This document shows positions 55,254-64,000 of a stretch of 64,000 nucleotides of DNA, one piece after another. The position numbers and the translations under genes are program-made. Where the stretch lies: the NCBI GenBank assembly GCA_963829965.1, contig CAWHLK010000038.1, positions 1 through 64,000 of the forward strand, read 5' to 3'. Under the pieces are notes generated by a model. It was not told the origin of the DNA and searched no databases. It saw nothing but the letters and a program-made list of their open reading frames with translations. This DNA comes from DASXZH01 sp963829965 (lineage in GTDB: Bacteria; Armatimonadota; Fimbriimonadia; Fimbriimonadales; Fimbriimonadaceae). Position 1 is the stretch's first letter, and every line of letters starts with the position of its first letter.

Positions 55254-56710
55254 TGACCTAAAATCACCTTCGAGGAAGCCTTGGCTTTTCGCCGATCTTC
55301 GTCAAACTTCGCGATAGCGTTTACGAAGTCTTGGGGCTTCTTAATGGACTGCTTGTACTTGCGATAGAGGTTAAGGTGTTCTTCGCGTGCGCTCGCGTAA
55401 ACCGCCTTGGACAAATTGAAGTCCGCATGTCGCATCAAGAACGCTAGCTCAATGTCGTTACATCCTAAAGCAACGAGGTCCGAGCAGAACGTGTGTCTCC
55501 AAACATGAAACGTGGAGTTGCCCGTTCCTAACTCGACGCCTGCCCGATCCATAATTCGACGCAGGCATTTCGAGGCGCACCATTCAATCCAAACTTGTCC
55601 GTAGCGATTGGGGAGCACAAATCGCCTACCCTGCGGACGGCCCCCGTTTCTTTTGTCGTCGTCGTACGCTCGAACAAAGGAAAGTGTGCTAAGGGCCGCC
55701 GACTCTTGCACAAGAGGCATCCAAACCTCTGGGATGTGCACCTTGCCTTGTGACTGCTTTGTCTTAGGGCGTCCCAGGAAGGTCACTGTGGCAGGAACAA
55801 GTCCTGTCGGAAGCCTGTCCTGCCAGGTGTTTTTTTCACGTCCCAACGTGTACTGTACGTTTATTGTGCTTTTGTCGGCGATGTGATCATCACATAAAGC
55901 CAGGCACTCGCCTTGACGGAGGCCACACCTCAAAAGAACCAACAAGGCTTTTTCCTGGGGAGTCCTCGCAGCATCCCATATGAGGTCGATTTCATCAAGC
56001 GTGTAAACACGGCTGGCGCTGACCCGCGAACTTTTTGAAAGTGCGGGCAATAGAGAAAACAAGTTGTCCTGCCAATAGCGATTACTCTTTCCCCATTCGC
56101 CGACTTGTACCAGCCAATCCTTGAATCTAGCTGCCGTCGATTCTGAGTGGCCCTTCAAGTATGCGTTGATGAACCAATCGGACACCATAGCAAGCATAAG
56201 TGAGTCCATCGGTTGAGTGCTCAGACTCCATGCCTTTAGAATCGTCAGATAAGACTGCTGCTTTAGTTCATAGCTAAAACGAACTCCACTTAGTTCGCCA
56301 TCTTGGAAACGAACCCGAGATCGCATCATCTCCTCCGCGCAGTAGAGGAGATTGACTCTCCTAGGCTCGACCTCTACGGGGGGCAACGGATCAGGACCAA
56401 TCAATCCCCGTTTCCGCTGTTCCTTCTTCCAATAATTCTCAAGCTGCTCTTCGTATGCCTTAGAAGAGTCTGCTGCTTTTTGCCTGGCTTCTGAGGGGCT
56501 TACACTGGACGCCGCGACAAGCCTTTTCTTATCGAATCCGATGATTGCCTTTTGATCGTCTAGAACGGGCACCCAAGCCCAGTAAGGCAATCGATATTCG
56601 GTGTAGATGGTACCATCCCGTGCGCTTCTCTTAACCTCGGAGACATTCTGGACGCCCCACCTTTTGGCGGTCTTTCGTTTCGGTCGCGTGGATTTCTTTC
56701 CCATCGTCAT
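55250..56710 (-). CDS. Tyrosine recombinase/integrase of the island
   Basis: A 486-residue phage-type integrase. N-terminal arm-binding part, then a SAM-like core-binding region (FSYELKQQSYLTILKAWSLS). The catalytic domain has R in LLRCGLRQGECLAL, HxxR in FHVWRHTFCSDLV, H in LMRHADFNLSK and the nucleophilic Tyr in KAVYASAREEH. It is transcribed away from the tRNA-like att sequence 140 bp upstream, and three direct repeats lie in between, a standard layout for an integrative element. The start is ATG 56710 or 56704. The frame is intact. Confidence 0.93.
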   Translation of the reverse strand: MTMGKKSTRPKRKTAKRWGVQNVSEVKRSARDGTIYTEYRLPYWAWVPVLDDQKAIIGFDKKRLVAASSVSPSEARQKAADSSKAYEEQLENYWKKEQRKRGLIGPDPLPPVEVEPRRVNLLYCAEEMMRSRVRFQDGELSGVRFSYELKQQSYLTILKAWSLSTQPMDSLMLAMVSDWFINAYLKGHSESTAARFKDWLVQVGEWGKSNRYWQDNLFSLLPALSKSSRVSASRVYTLDEIDLIWDAARTPQEKALLVLLRCGLRQGECLALCDDHIADKSTINVQYTLGREKNTWQDRLPTGLVPATVTFLGRPKTKQSQGKVHIPEVWMPLVQESAALSTLSFVRAYDDDKRNGGRPQGRRFVLPNRYGQVWIEWCASKCLRRIMDRAGVELGTGNSTFHVWRHTFCSDLVALGCNDIELAFLMRHADFNLSKAVYASAREEHLNLYRKYKQSIKKPQDFVNAIAKFDEDRRKAKASSKVILGQ

Positions 56711-56714
56711 TTAT

Positions 56715-56781
56715 CGCACACAGTACGCAACCTAAAGGGGGCCTCTTGCGCACACAGTATAAGCACTTGTCGCACACAGTA
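56715..56781. repeat. Three direct repeats CGCACACAGTA (integrase arm-type sites)
   Basis: CGCACACAGTA occurs at 56715-56725, 56749-56759 and 56771-56781, all in one orientation, between the integrase start and the tRNA-like att end. Position and spacing (34 and 22 bp) fit arm-binding sites. They may also repress integrase transcription. Confidence 0.7.
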
Positions 56782-56853
56782 TATTTCAACGACGACAGAT
56801 TTCTTGTTGATCGAACCAAATTATAAGTTCAAATTTGACGCATTTGTAGCTTC

Positions 56854-56896
56854 CCTAAGGAGGGCGTCGGGGGTTCGAGTCCCTCCGAGGGCGCCA
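56854..56896 (+). other. att site: 3' half of a tRNA gene (tRNA-Arg(CCT)-like)
   Basis: From CCTAA onward the sequence folds as the 3' half of a tRNA: anticodon stem strand GGAGG, variable loop GCGTC, T arm GGGGG-TTCGAGT-CCCTC, acceptor strand CGAGGGC, discriminator G and an encoded CCA (56894-56896). The sequence before it does not complete a D arm or the matching GCCCTCG acceptor strand, so this is a fragment. CCTAA suggests an Arg-CCT anticodon loop. The partial tRNA marks one end of the integrated element. The complete copy is not in the window. Confidence 0.75.
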
Positions 56897-57080
56897 CTTT
56901 TGGTATGTCCGTTCCGGACAGATGGGTTACATGTCGGACACGCGGTACACCTTTTTGATTTTCAAAGGGACTCTTCAGGGGCTGTGAGGCATTCTCTTCT
57001 GGGTCGACATCGCGCAAATTGTGATCGTTTAAGGGAAGCGGAGAAACTGCCGGCGCCGGTTGAGATACGCTGAACTTGAA

Positions 57081-59610
57081 ATGTACATCCAGCCGGCCCC
57101 AGCTCTATCCGTGGCTTCCTTGACCTGCGAAAGACGCGTTGCCCCCCTTGGGATCGACATTCCCTGCCCCAGGCTGGCATGGAAGTTAACGGGCGACGGT
57201 GAAAACCGCCGGCAGTCCGCTTACGAAATCCGCGTGGGCTTCGCTCCAGGCGCCGCAGACTTGTGGGACAGTGGCCGCATCCGCAGTGACGACAGTTCCG
57301 GAGTCCCTTATTCCGGGCGCAAGCTCACTTCCTCGGAGAAGGTGTATTGGCAGGTGCGGGTCTGGGACGAAGCGGGAAGGGCATCCGGATGGAGTCCGGT
57401 CAGCAGCTGGTTCACCGGAATACTGGACAAACATGACTGGCGCGCCGACTGGATCGGCAGTCCCCCAACGGAAAAACCAACCGATTCTCTTTTGCTTCGC
57501 CGGGAGTTTCAGACTCGAGCGGGTCTCAAGCAAGCGGTCATCCACGTCACCGGATTAGGCCAGTATGAGTTGAGCGTCAATGGTCGCAAAGTCGGAAACG
57601 ATCTTCTCACCCCAGGTTGGACGGATTATCGAAAAACGGTTCTCTACGACACCTACGACGTAACTCCACTGTTGAAGACCGGTGTCAACGCGGCCGGAAT
57701 CCTCTTGGGAAACGGCATGGACAACGTGCACGGGCCCCGCTATACGAAGTTCATCAACTCGCTCGGCCCGCAACGGGCACTCGCCCAGATACAACTCCTC
57801 TACGCAGACGGGTCGAAGGAGATTCTCGGTACAGACAATCGGTGGAGCGCCAGTCCGGGGCCTATTACTTACTCAAGCGTCTATGGAGGAGAGGACTTCG
57901 ACTTCCGGCGCTTACCCAAAGGCTGGGACGAGCCCCTCTTTGCCGGAAGGTGGCCGGCAGCTCAGAAAACAAGCGGTCCCGGAGGCGAGCTGCGTGGCAT
58001 CGCCTTTGCCGCGCCACCGATCCGCGCCTTCGAGGTTCTTAAGCCCAAGAAGGTTTATCCTGTTCGACAAGGCGTGGAGACCTTCGATTTGGGGCAGAAC
58101 GCCTCCATTATGGTTCGGCTGACCGCGTCCGGCCCCCGGGGATCGATCGTTCGGATCATCCCCGCCGAACTCCTCAAGCCTGATCGATCCGTGGACAGGA
58201 CCTCCTGCGGAGGAGGAGACGCGTGGTGGCAGGTCACACTCGACGGCACGAGGGTCTCGTACTTCCCCAAATTTTTTTTATCACGGCTCTCGATATCTGC
58301 AAGTTGAATGCTCCGGCGGCGCTTGCCTGAACTCTTTGGAGGCGGTGGTGGTTCACAGTTCCGCCCCCGAGACCGGCGAGTTCTCTTGCTCGAGCGAGCT
58401 TTTTAACCGCATCCACACGCTTATCCGGTGGGCCCAGAAAAGCAACATGGTCAGCTTATTGACGGACTGCCCACACCGGGAAAGGTTGGGATGGCTGGAG
58501 CAGTACCATCTAAACGGACCTTCTCTTCGGTATGAGCACGACCTTGCCACCCTCTTTGCCAAGACCATGCAGGACATGGAGGATGCGCAACTACCGAACG
58601 GTTTAGTGCCCGATATTGCGCCTGAGTTCACGGTGTTCGACGGGCCGTTCCGCGATTCGCCGGAATGGGGAAGCTCGGTGGTTCTGGTCCCGTGGCAGCA
58701 ATATCAATTCAATGGAGACACCGACCTGCTGAAGCGCAGTTACGACGCAATGAAGCGGTATGTGGCTTATTTGCGATCCACTGCGACGGAAGGAATCGTC
58801 TCGCACGGATTGGGGGATTGGTACGACATCGGCCCGGGTGAACCAGGCTTTGCCAAGAACACTCCTATCGCCCTCACCGCTACCGCATTCTATTTTCAAG
58901 ATGCGAAGGTCGTCTCGCAAGTCGCAGCGATTCTCGGCAAACAGGAAGACGCGGATATCTTCTCTAAGGAAAGCAGCCAAATTGCCGGCGCATTCAACAA
59001 GCGCTTCTTTAACCTTGAAAAGGGCTATTACGCAACCGGCTCCCAGACTTCGAACGCCATCCCCTTGGTGATGGGTCTCGTCAGCCCGGAAAATCGCGCG
59101 AGCGTCCTGGCCCAATTGGTCCAAGATATCCAGAGTCGGGGAGACGAGATCACCGCCGGGGACGTCGGCTACCGATTTGTTCTGCGGGCTCTAGCAGACG
59201 CGGGGCGCTCCGATCTCGTGTTCGAAATGAACAACCAATCCGACAAACCAGGATATGGTTACCAACTTAAAATGGGAGCGACCAGCCTCACGGAAGCTTG
59301 GGACGCCCACACGAGCTCGTCACAAGACCATTTTATGCTCGGGCAGCTCGTCGAGTGGCTTTACCACGATTTGTGCGGTATACGGCCAAAGGATGGATTC
59401 AAGAACTTCTCCCTTCACCCTACACCGGTGAAGGGACTCGACTGGGCCAAAGCGACATACCTTTGTGATTACGGCCTTATCGAAAGCAGTTGGAGAAGAG
59501 AGGGCGGCCAAATTCGTTACGAGTTCGTGGTGCCGCCCAACTCTCAGGCAACCGTGGAGCTGCCTGGGCAAGCTCCACGGATACTGGGCTCCGGCCACTA
59601 CAAGTTTTAA
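57081..59610 (+). CDS. GH78 alpha-L-rhamnosidase (frameshift in a T8 run at 58270)
   Basis: An enzyme of about 842 residues that releases terminal alpha-L-rhamnose. The first frame gives the N-terminal beta domains (PLGIDIPCPRLAWKLTGDGE, KVYWQVRVWDEAGRASGWSP, LGLGQYELSVNGRKVG-like region). In a run of eight T near 58270 the frame changes: PKFF continues as YHGSRYLQVEC. The (alpha/alpha)6 domain has LLTDCPHRERLGWLEQ, the GH78 active-site motif with the catalytic acid, and TSLTEAWDAHTSSSQDHFML. No signal peptide, so it is cytoplasmic. ATG 57081 is preferred over TTG 57060. The gap 56.90-57.06 kb shows nothing clear. Confidence 0.9.
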
Positions 59611-59752
59611 GAGTCCAGGTGATCTGGATACCGCCGGCATCCGCCTCTTGCGTCTCGGGACGACGGAGGCCGTGATTGCAACCCACACCCATCGTCTGCA
59701 TCAGCGCCTTACAGCGTCCGTCCCTTCCACTTGCCGGCTGCCAGAACAGCCC

Positions 59753-60961
59753 CTATGAAACGCTCAGGTTCGGTTCGAGATACACCGGGTAGTAGTTTCC
59801 GTTCGCGTCATAGTATCCACCCCAGATATTCCCAGCATGGTCCATGGAGGTGAATGACCAGGACACCGCGTTACCCGGAATCTGGTCCAAAGGAATGAGG
59901 CTATTCACCGTCACCGGAGTCTGACCGGGGCTGAAGTCTTGCCAAAGCACCGTGACCGGGTTGTTTGAAATATATTCCGTGCCGAACACGCGGCCGAAGT
60001 TATCCAGATTCACCGCAAAGGCGCTATCTCCCGGGATTATTGTTCCCAAGACTGACTCTTGCTGCGTTGCACCAGAGCCGGGAATCCAGTAGGTTTCGAC
60101 AAACGGGAACGTGAGTCCGGACGACGTCCCACCGACTCCGGAAACAAAGTCGAAGTCGTTGATATCGGTTGGGTAGAAACTGGAAGACCCTCCCTGAACG
60201 TCGGTAAATGTTGGAACCGATCCCGAAAGGTAACCAAAGACGGTGTCGCTAAAGAGTCCCCCTGCAGCGATGTCGAAACCGTAGCTTCCAACCAAGTAGT
60301 CGTCGGCGCCCAATGCCAGGGAATCCCCATCGGTCGATCCGGCGAGGATCTCCTTCGTGCCGCTCGAAGCGGTCCATCGAAATGGCTTTGTGTGGAGGCC
60401 GATGTTTCCCGTGTACCCATACCACAGCGTCCCTGCGATGCTGTCGCGGTTATTAATCAGGAGGCGATAAGCAAACTGGCCGTCGTTGGGATCGGCAAAC
60501 GCCGTGTTGGGGAAGCTTGTGCCACTCGGCAGCGGTAAGGTGGTTAGACTATGAGTTTCGTGCGAATAAAAGTAGATGCTCTGCTGATAGAGGACGGGAC
60601 TGAGCTTTGAAACCAACTCCGCCACGCAATGCCCTTTTTCGTTGACTCCCCAAAACTGCCCGGGCCAAGAGTTCGGAGCCGTCGGGTACGGGCCTGCGGC
60701 GCGGTTGAGATCTTGAGGCGCCTTCGTCATGTCCGGACCATAGAGCATGTAATGAGTTAGGCCGTCGTATCCGTAGGCCGTGTAGATCGCATAAGACCCG
60801 TAGCTGCTCGAGTTGACAAAGCTCATCTCCAGACCGGACGATCGGAGGTTTGGAAGCTGAAGCAAGTGCAGCGAATATTGCGCCTGCGAAGTTGCGAACG
60901 TCAATCCGACGGTAGCAAGAGCAAGCAGCCGAATTCCGCGAAATTTCGGAAAGTGAGTCAT
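59753..60961 (-). CDS. Secreted HAF-like repeat protein 1
   Basis: About 402 residues from ATG 60961. Signal peptide (IRLLALATVGLTFATSQAQ) followed by repeats with the pattern of extracellular HAF-type proteins: INNRDSIAGTLWYGY, VNLDNFGRVFGTEYI, MDHAGNIWGGYYDANGNYYP. A paralogue lies at 62417, with shared elements such as YMLYGPDM...APQDLN versus YFLHGPTLATIPQDLN. No catalytic residues are evident. The SARP-like regulator gene is immediately upstream on the same strand. Function unknown; extracellular. Confidence 0.7.
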   Translation of the reverse strand: MTHFPKFRGIRLLALATVGLTFATSQAQYSLHLLQLPNLRSSGLEMSFVNSSSYGSYAIYTAYGYDGLTHYMLYGPDMTKAPQDLNRAAGPYPTAPNSWPGQFWGVNEKGHCVAELVSKLSPVLYQQSIYFYSHETHSLTTLPLPSGTSFPNTAFADPNDGQFAYRLLINNRDSIAGTLWYGYTGNIGLHTKPFRWTASSGTKEILAGSTDGDSLALGADDYLVGSYGFDIAAGGLFSDTVFGYLSGSVPTFTDVQGGSSSFYPTDINDFDFVSGVGGTSSGLTFPFVETYWIPGSGATQQESVLGTIIPGDSAFAVNLDNFGRVFGTEYISNNPVTVLWQDFSPGQTPVTVNSLIPLDQIPGNAVSWSFTSMDHAGNIWGGYYDANGNYYPVYLEPNLSVS

Positions 60962-61037
60962 TGTGAAGATAGCGTAACAACAGTTCAAAACGCTCAGCCC
61001 GGTATCGTGAAAAATTTCACATCGAGCCCCTGTCTGA

Positions 61038-62318
61038 CTATCCAGGCTGGAAGGACATTAGATCAATACGAGGAATCTGTTGTAAGCGCAACCGGTCCCA
61101 CGCGGTAAATACATATCCTAGCTGGTGACGCACTTTTGCAGCGCCTCCGATTAAGTTTGCCGCTTCCTTCCTGCTTCCAAGCCGAAAGTGAATCGCGCCT
61201 GCCGCCTCACGTGCAATAAGATCTAAACGCGAATCTAAGCTGCTGCGAGAGATCACCCGGTCAAACAGCTCCAAGGCTAGCTCTGGATCGTCCTGAGATA
61301 CGGCTGTCGCCAAAGCGAGATCGCAAAGCATCGCGCCGTTAAAGTGCCCACTTTCTTCCGCAATCCTTCGCGGATATTCCATCACTTCAAGCGCCTTAAT
61401 GCCTTCTCCACTGTCTGCCAGGTAAAGCGCCTTCAACGCCAAAGAAGTGGTGGATTCTAGGAGCGCGTTGGAGCCCGGGCTTGGCTGCAAGAGGTCAAGC
61501 CCGGCTTTCGCTTGGCCCGCATGAAGCAACACGACTCCGCGAAGAGAATCGAGTTTGGAGGCTAAAGGCGAGTTTCGAATCCCTACAAAGTTCCGAGCCG
61601 CTTGGATGCTTCCGAGGGCTTCTTCGGTCTGCCCGGAGGTCATTTGAGCCGAAACGAGAGAGCTGATACAGGAAACAACCAACTCCTTGTCGCCCTCTTG
61701 AACGGCCCATCTTAGCGCTTTGTTGGCAATCCTCTTTCTCTGGCTCGCGTTAAACACCAGATTGGATTGCCAATACAGCACCCATCCCACCAGCGACGGG
61801 TCGTGCTTTAAGGCCCCCTCACCTCGTGCCAAGATGCTCGACATGATCCCATTGCTGATCGCCGCAAGTAAATCATGGGATGCCCGCATGATCTTGAGCA
61901 TTTGAGCCGGGTCCTCTTTAGAAAGCCAAATAAGAGTCTTTTCAAAGCCTGCCACGGGCGAATCATGAGATTCGGGAACCGCAATCGAACGCAAACGGCT
62001 CCTCTTCAAGCCATCATCCACCCGAATCGGAAACCCAGGCCGCAATCCGCAAAGGAACCGGTCAGCCACCAGATTTTCCTCACCGATTGTCTTTCGAAGC
62101 TGTGACAACGCCTGCCTGAGATTGGTTCTTCGCTCTGCAACCGATCGGTTTGGCCAGAGTTTCTCGGCCACCCCATCTCTTTCCAGACAGTCTCCCGCGA
62201 GAGCAAGAACTAGCAATAGTTCGTCGACTTTCTTGTAAGGAAATCGAATCTCGACGCCGGCGGGACCATCGATGCGTAGGCCCTGGTCTTCCCGTATAAG
62301 CCAGCCGGCAGATGCCAT
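61038..62318 (-). CDS. SARP/BTAD-like transcriptional regulator
   Basis: About 426 residues from ATG 62318, the first residues that look natural (MASAGWLIREDQGLRIDGPA); the open frame further upstream is Arg-rich and unlikely to be coding. The N-terminal winged helix has LWPNRSVAERRTNLRQALSQ and LRKTIGEENLVA, the OmpR-like DNA-binding fold of SARP/BTAD proteins. The rest is a TPR-like helical repeat (VSAQMTSGQTEEALGSIQAA, SGEGIKALEVMEYPRRIAEE). It lies between two paralogous secreted proteins on the same strand and probably regulates them or is cotranscribed with them. Confidence 0.75.
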   Translation of the reverse strand: MASAGWLIREDQGLRIDGPAGVEIRFPYKKVDELLLVLALAGDCLERDGVAEKLWPNRSVAERRTNLRQALSQLRKTIGEENLVADRFLCGLRPGFPIRVDDGLKRSRLRSIAVPESHDSPVAGFEKTLIWLSKEDPAQMLKIMRASHDLLAAISNGIMSSILARGEGALKHDPSLVGWVLYWQSNLVFNASQRKRIANKALRWAVQEGDKELVVSCISSLVSAQMTSGQTEEALGSIQAARNFVGIRNSPLASKLDSLRGVVLLHAGQAKAGLDLLQPSPGSNALLESTTSLALKALYLADSGEGIKALEVMEYPRRIAEESGHFNGAMLCDLALATAVSQDDPELALELFDRVISRSSLDSRLDLIAREAAGAIHFRLGSRKEAANLIGGAAKVRHQLGYVFTAWDRLRLQQIPRIDLMSFQPG

Positions 62319-62416
62319 GACATCCAAATTATAGTGCTTAAAGCATGCCAATGCCAAGCATGCTTCGAAAACGAACAGGCCCCAAGACAAAGTGCCTTGA
62401 GGCCTGCGTGACGATC

Positions 62417-63529
62417 CTAAAGGATCGTGGCGATGTAGGGTTGCATCTGGCCGTTCACTTCGACGTTGAAGTAGACGTTCCCGTTGCGGTCGATCTGCGC
62501 GCCGTAGACCGGGTCCGCGTATGTCCCAAGGGCGACCAGGCTGCTGAAGGGGATCGGCGTGCTGCTGCCGCTCCAAAGCATCAAAGTATTGACCGTGCTA
62601 TCCAGCGTCCCCTCCTGGTAGCCAAGCGCATCTCCATTGTTATCGAGGCCCAACAAATAGAGGGATTCCGATTGCTGGGGCAGCAGATCTGTCCCAGGGG
62701 ATTCAAACCCAGTCCAGAAGCCGTACGTGCTGTTGTAGTGATAGCCGAGGACTGTGAACGACTGAATATAACCTCCTACCCCCGGTAGTGGGTCGTTGAT
62801 TCCCACGATGGCGGTTTGGTTGCCGTAGTAGCTGATCGGCAAGCTCTCGAAGTAGGTGTACCCGGTCTGTGCCCGGTTTCCCCTGGAATCCGTATAGGTG
62901 ATCGTCCCGGCGAAATAGCCAGTGTCGGTCAGCCAAGGTCCTCGCAACACTGCCGGGTCCTTGAGCCCGGTAAAGGTGGGCGCCTTTAGTCCGCCGTCGG
63001 AGACACGCCTTAGAGGGAGGGAGCCGGTTGAGGTTAACTCGACACCGCCAATGTAGTTGGCATTGGTAAGGCAAGTTGGCGTGAAGCTCGGGCCGGGAAG
63101 GCCGATGTCCGTCAACTGGTGCGTCGTGTGGTCGTAAAGATAGTTCGTTGTAGGTCCGTTCGCCGTAAGCTGCTGTTGAGCGATCGTGAGCCCCTTGTCG
63201 TTCACGAGGATGAAATCGCCATCCCAATACTGTCCGCCGGTGCTGGGACCGTTCGGCCCGGCGGAGCCGTTCAAATCCTGCGGAATGGTTGCAAGGGTGG
63301 GACCATGGAGGAAGTAGTGAACCCTCTTTTCAATGTCCTTTTCCTTGGTTATGTAGAACGTGCCGTGAGGGCTGACGGCGATGACGCCTTTGTAATAGTA
63401 GAAGCCGCTCCTAATTGGAATGGGCTGGACGGTGTAGGTTGGCTGCCCCTGCAAGATCGAGGCTGCGCACAAGACGACGGAGAGTCCCAAGAGGCGGCGC
63501 ATTGCTGAGCCGGTTGAAGTAAACATCAT
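62417..63529 (-). CDS. Secreted HAF-like repeat protein 2
   Basis: About 370 residues. ATG 63529 has a strong GGAGG 6 bp upstream, so the longer open frame is not used. Signal peptide (MRRLLGLSVVLCAASILQGQ), then HAF-type repeats (VNDKGLTIAQQQLTANGPTT, GLDNNGDALGYQEGTLDSTV, IDRNGNVYFNVEVNGQ). It is a paralogue of the protein at 59753. The SARP-like gene starts 98 bp downstream. No function known. Confidence 0.72.
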   Translation of the reverse strand: MMFTSTGSAMRRLLGLSVVLCAASILQGQPTYTVQPIPIRSGFYYYKGVIAVSPHGTFYITKEKDIEKRVHYFLHGPTLATIPQDLNGSAGPNGPSTGGQYWDGDFILVNDKGLTIAQQQLTANGPTTNYLYDHTTHQLTDIGLPGPSFTPTCLTNANYIGGVELTSTGSLPLRRVSDGGLKAPTFTGLKDPAVLRGPWLTDTGYFAGTITYTDSRGNRAQTGYTYFESLPISYYGNQTAIVGINDPLPGVGGYIQSFTVLGYHYNSTYGFWTGFESPGTDLLPQQSESLYLLGLDNNGDALGYQEGTLDSTVNTLMLWSGSSTPIPFSSLVALGTYADPVYGAQIDRNGNVYFNVEVNGQMQPYIATIL

Positions 63530-63654
63530 TTGATACCTCCGTGCCAAGTATAGCGAATAGAAACAGCAATAAATGATCCGAAGGCGGTGGGTCGTTTTTA
63601 GGCGACTGTGACGAAGGAACAGCATCTATTTCGTGATCGATGCTGGCCAAATCA

Positions 63655-64000
63655 TCAGCCTGCTTGCCGGAGTGCGTCTATCGTTGCTTCTTGAGCGTCT
63701 GCGGACGGGGCTCGATCGTAGTACGGCTGAGGGTGTTGCGCGTAATAAAGGGCGTTGGTCTGGTTGCTGTCAACGATATTCACGGACGCGCCTTTGGCCA
63801 GCAAGAACCGGACGATTTCGGGTCTGCAGAACTGGGCCGCGATCATCAGAGCGGTTTGGCCCTTTGAGTTCGTGAAGTCGACTTTCGCGCCGCTATCCAT
63901 TAGGAGCTGAGCTATCGCCATCTGGTCCGCGCACGCAGCATCCATCAGTGGCGTATAACCATTATTATCTCCGGCGTCATCCACGTTTGCTCCGGCATCG
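63655..64000 (-). CDS. Ankyrin-repeat protein, C-terminal part (partial)
   Basis: The frame enters from the window edge (reading DAGANVDDAGDNNGYTPLMD) and holds about three ankyrin repeats: GYTPLMDAACADQMAIAQLL, GQTALMIAAQFCRPEIVRFL and TNALYYAQ. It ends at 63655 after ATIDALRQAG. Ankyrin repeats mediate protein binding. The N-terminal part and any signal peptide lie outside the window. It is upstream of the HAF-like gene on the same strand. Confidence 0.85.
   Translation of the reverse strand, partial: DAGANVDDAGDNNGYTPLMDAACADQMAIAQLLMDSGAKVDFTNSKGQTALMIAAQFCRPEIVRFLLAKGASVNIVDSNQTNALYYAQHPQPYYDRAPSADAQEATIDALRQAG

Noticed and set aside
56820..56896. Complete tRNA gene
   Set aside because: Only the 3' half folds; the matching 5' acceptor strand and D arm are absent, so I call it an att fragment.
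61038..62576. Longer start for the SARP-like gene at 62576
   Set aside because: The extra 86 residues are Arg-rich, antisense to nothing natural, and overlap the HAF-like gene region; ATG 62318 begins the natural protein.
1..64000. CRISPR array or Cas genes
   Set aside because: No regularly spaced 25-40 bp repeats and no Cas-like proteins; the repeats seen are operators, arm-type sites, IS ends or gene copies.

Overview
Organism. This looks like a chromosomal segment of a free-living, saccharolytic bacterium, most likely Armatimonadota (Fimbriimonas-like). The best clues are two H-X9-DG type prepilins whose N-termini read FTLIELLVVIAIIAILAA followed by LFPVF(A/S)QAK, several secreted repeat proteins, and tiny PEP-CTERM-like proteins. 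This assignment is inference from family resemblance. Many genes, including ordinary single-copy enzymes, carry apparent one-base frameshifts, and one lies in a run of eight T. Indel errors in the underlying sequence are therefore likely, and I merge frames where the protein clearly continues.

Layout. (1) 1-18.9 kb: a maltodextrin locus. It has a GH13 enzyme, a fused solute-binding/permease ABC protein, a following membrane protein, a GH31 alpha-glucosidase and a divergent LacI-family regulator. Palindromic GAATACGTATTC sites lie upstream of the GH13 gene, in the GH31/lacI gap (two copies) and, with one mismatch, upstream of a halogenase-like flavoprotein. Between these are two large secreted beta-propeller/Ig-like proteins and two prepilins. 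(2) 18.9-29.7 kb: housekeeping and surface genes, namely an epimerase, a DinB-like protein, a pseudopilin cluster, three minimal PEP-CTERM proteins, purF, hppD and a Gfo/Idh/MocA oxidoreductase. (3) 29.9-43.1 kb: a cluster of at least eleven copies or pieces of one secreted family. Each has a conserved N-terminal module resembling a small carbohydrate-binding domain and a divergent beta-helix-like C-terminal part. Two copies are intact, four are full length but frameshifted or interrupted, and at least five are fragments. Two histidine kinases, a response regulator and a PepSY protein are interspersed.

(4) 43.1-56.9 kb: a mobile/defence-like island. It holds an IS21 element with CTAGC target duplications, a five-gene operon (small protein, VWA protein, UDG-like protein, unknown protein, nuclease-like fusion), an IS3-type element, an ADP-ribosyltransferase-like protein beside a serine recombinase with a candidate res site, an AbiE-like toxin-antitoxin pair whose antitoxin carries a PD-(D/E)XK-like domain, a small membrane protein and a tyrosine integrase. 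The integrase is preceded by three arm-type direct repeats and the 3' half of a tRNA gene, which marks the island edge. (5) 57-64 kb: a GH78 alpha-L-rhamnosidase, two paralogous secreted HAF-like proteins flanking a SARP-like regulator, and the end of an ankyrin-repeat gene.

How it fits together. Secreted or lipid-anchored GH13 enzyme, ABC import and cytoplasmic GH31 form a coherent alpha-glucan pathway under one LacI-type regulator. The amplified secreted family and the PEP-CTERM proteins point to a variable cell surface. The island combines mobility genes with several nuclease, NTase and ART-type proteins typical of phage-defence or toxin loci.
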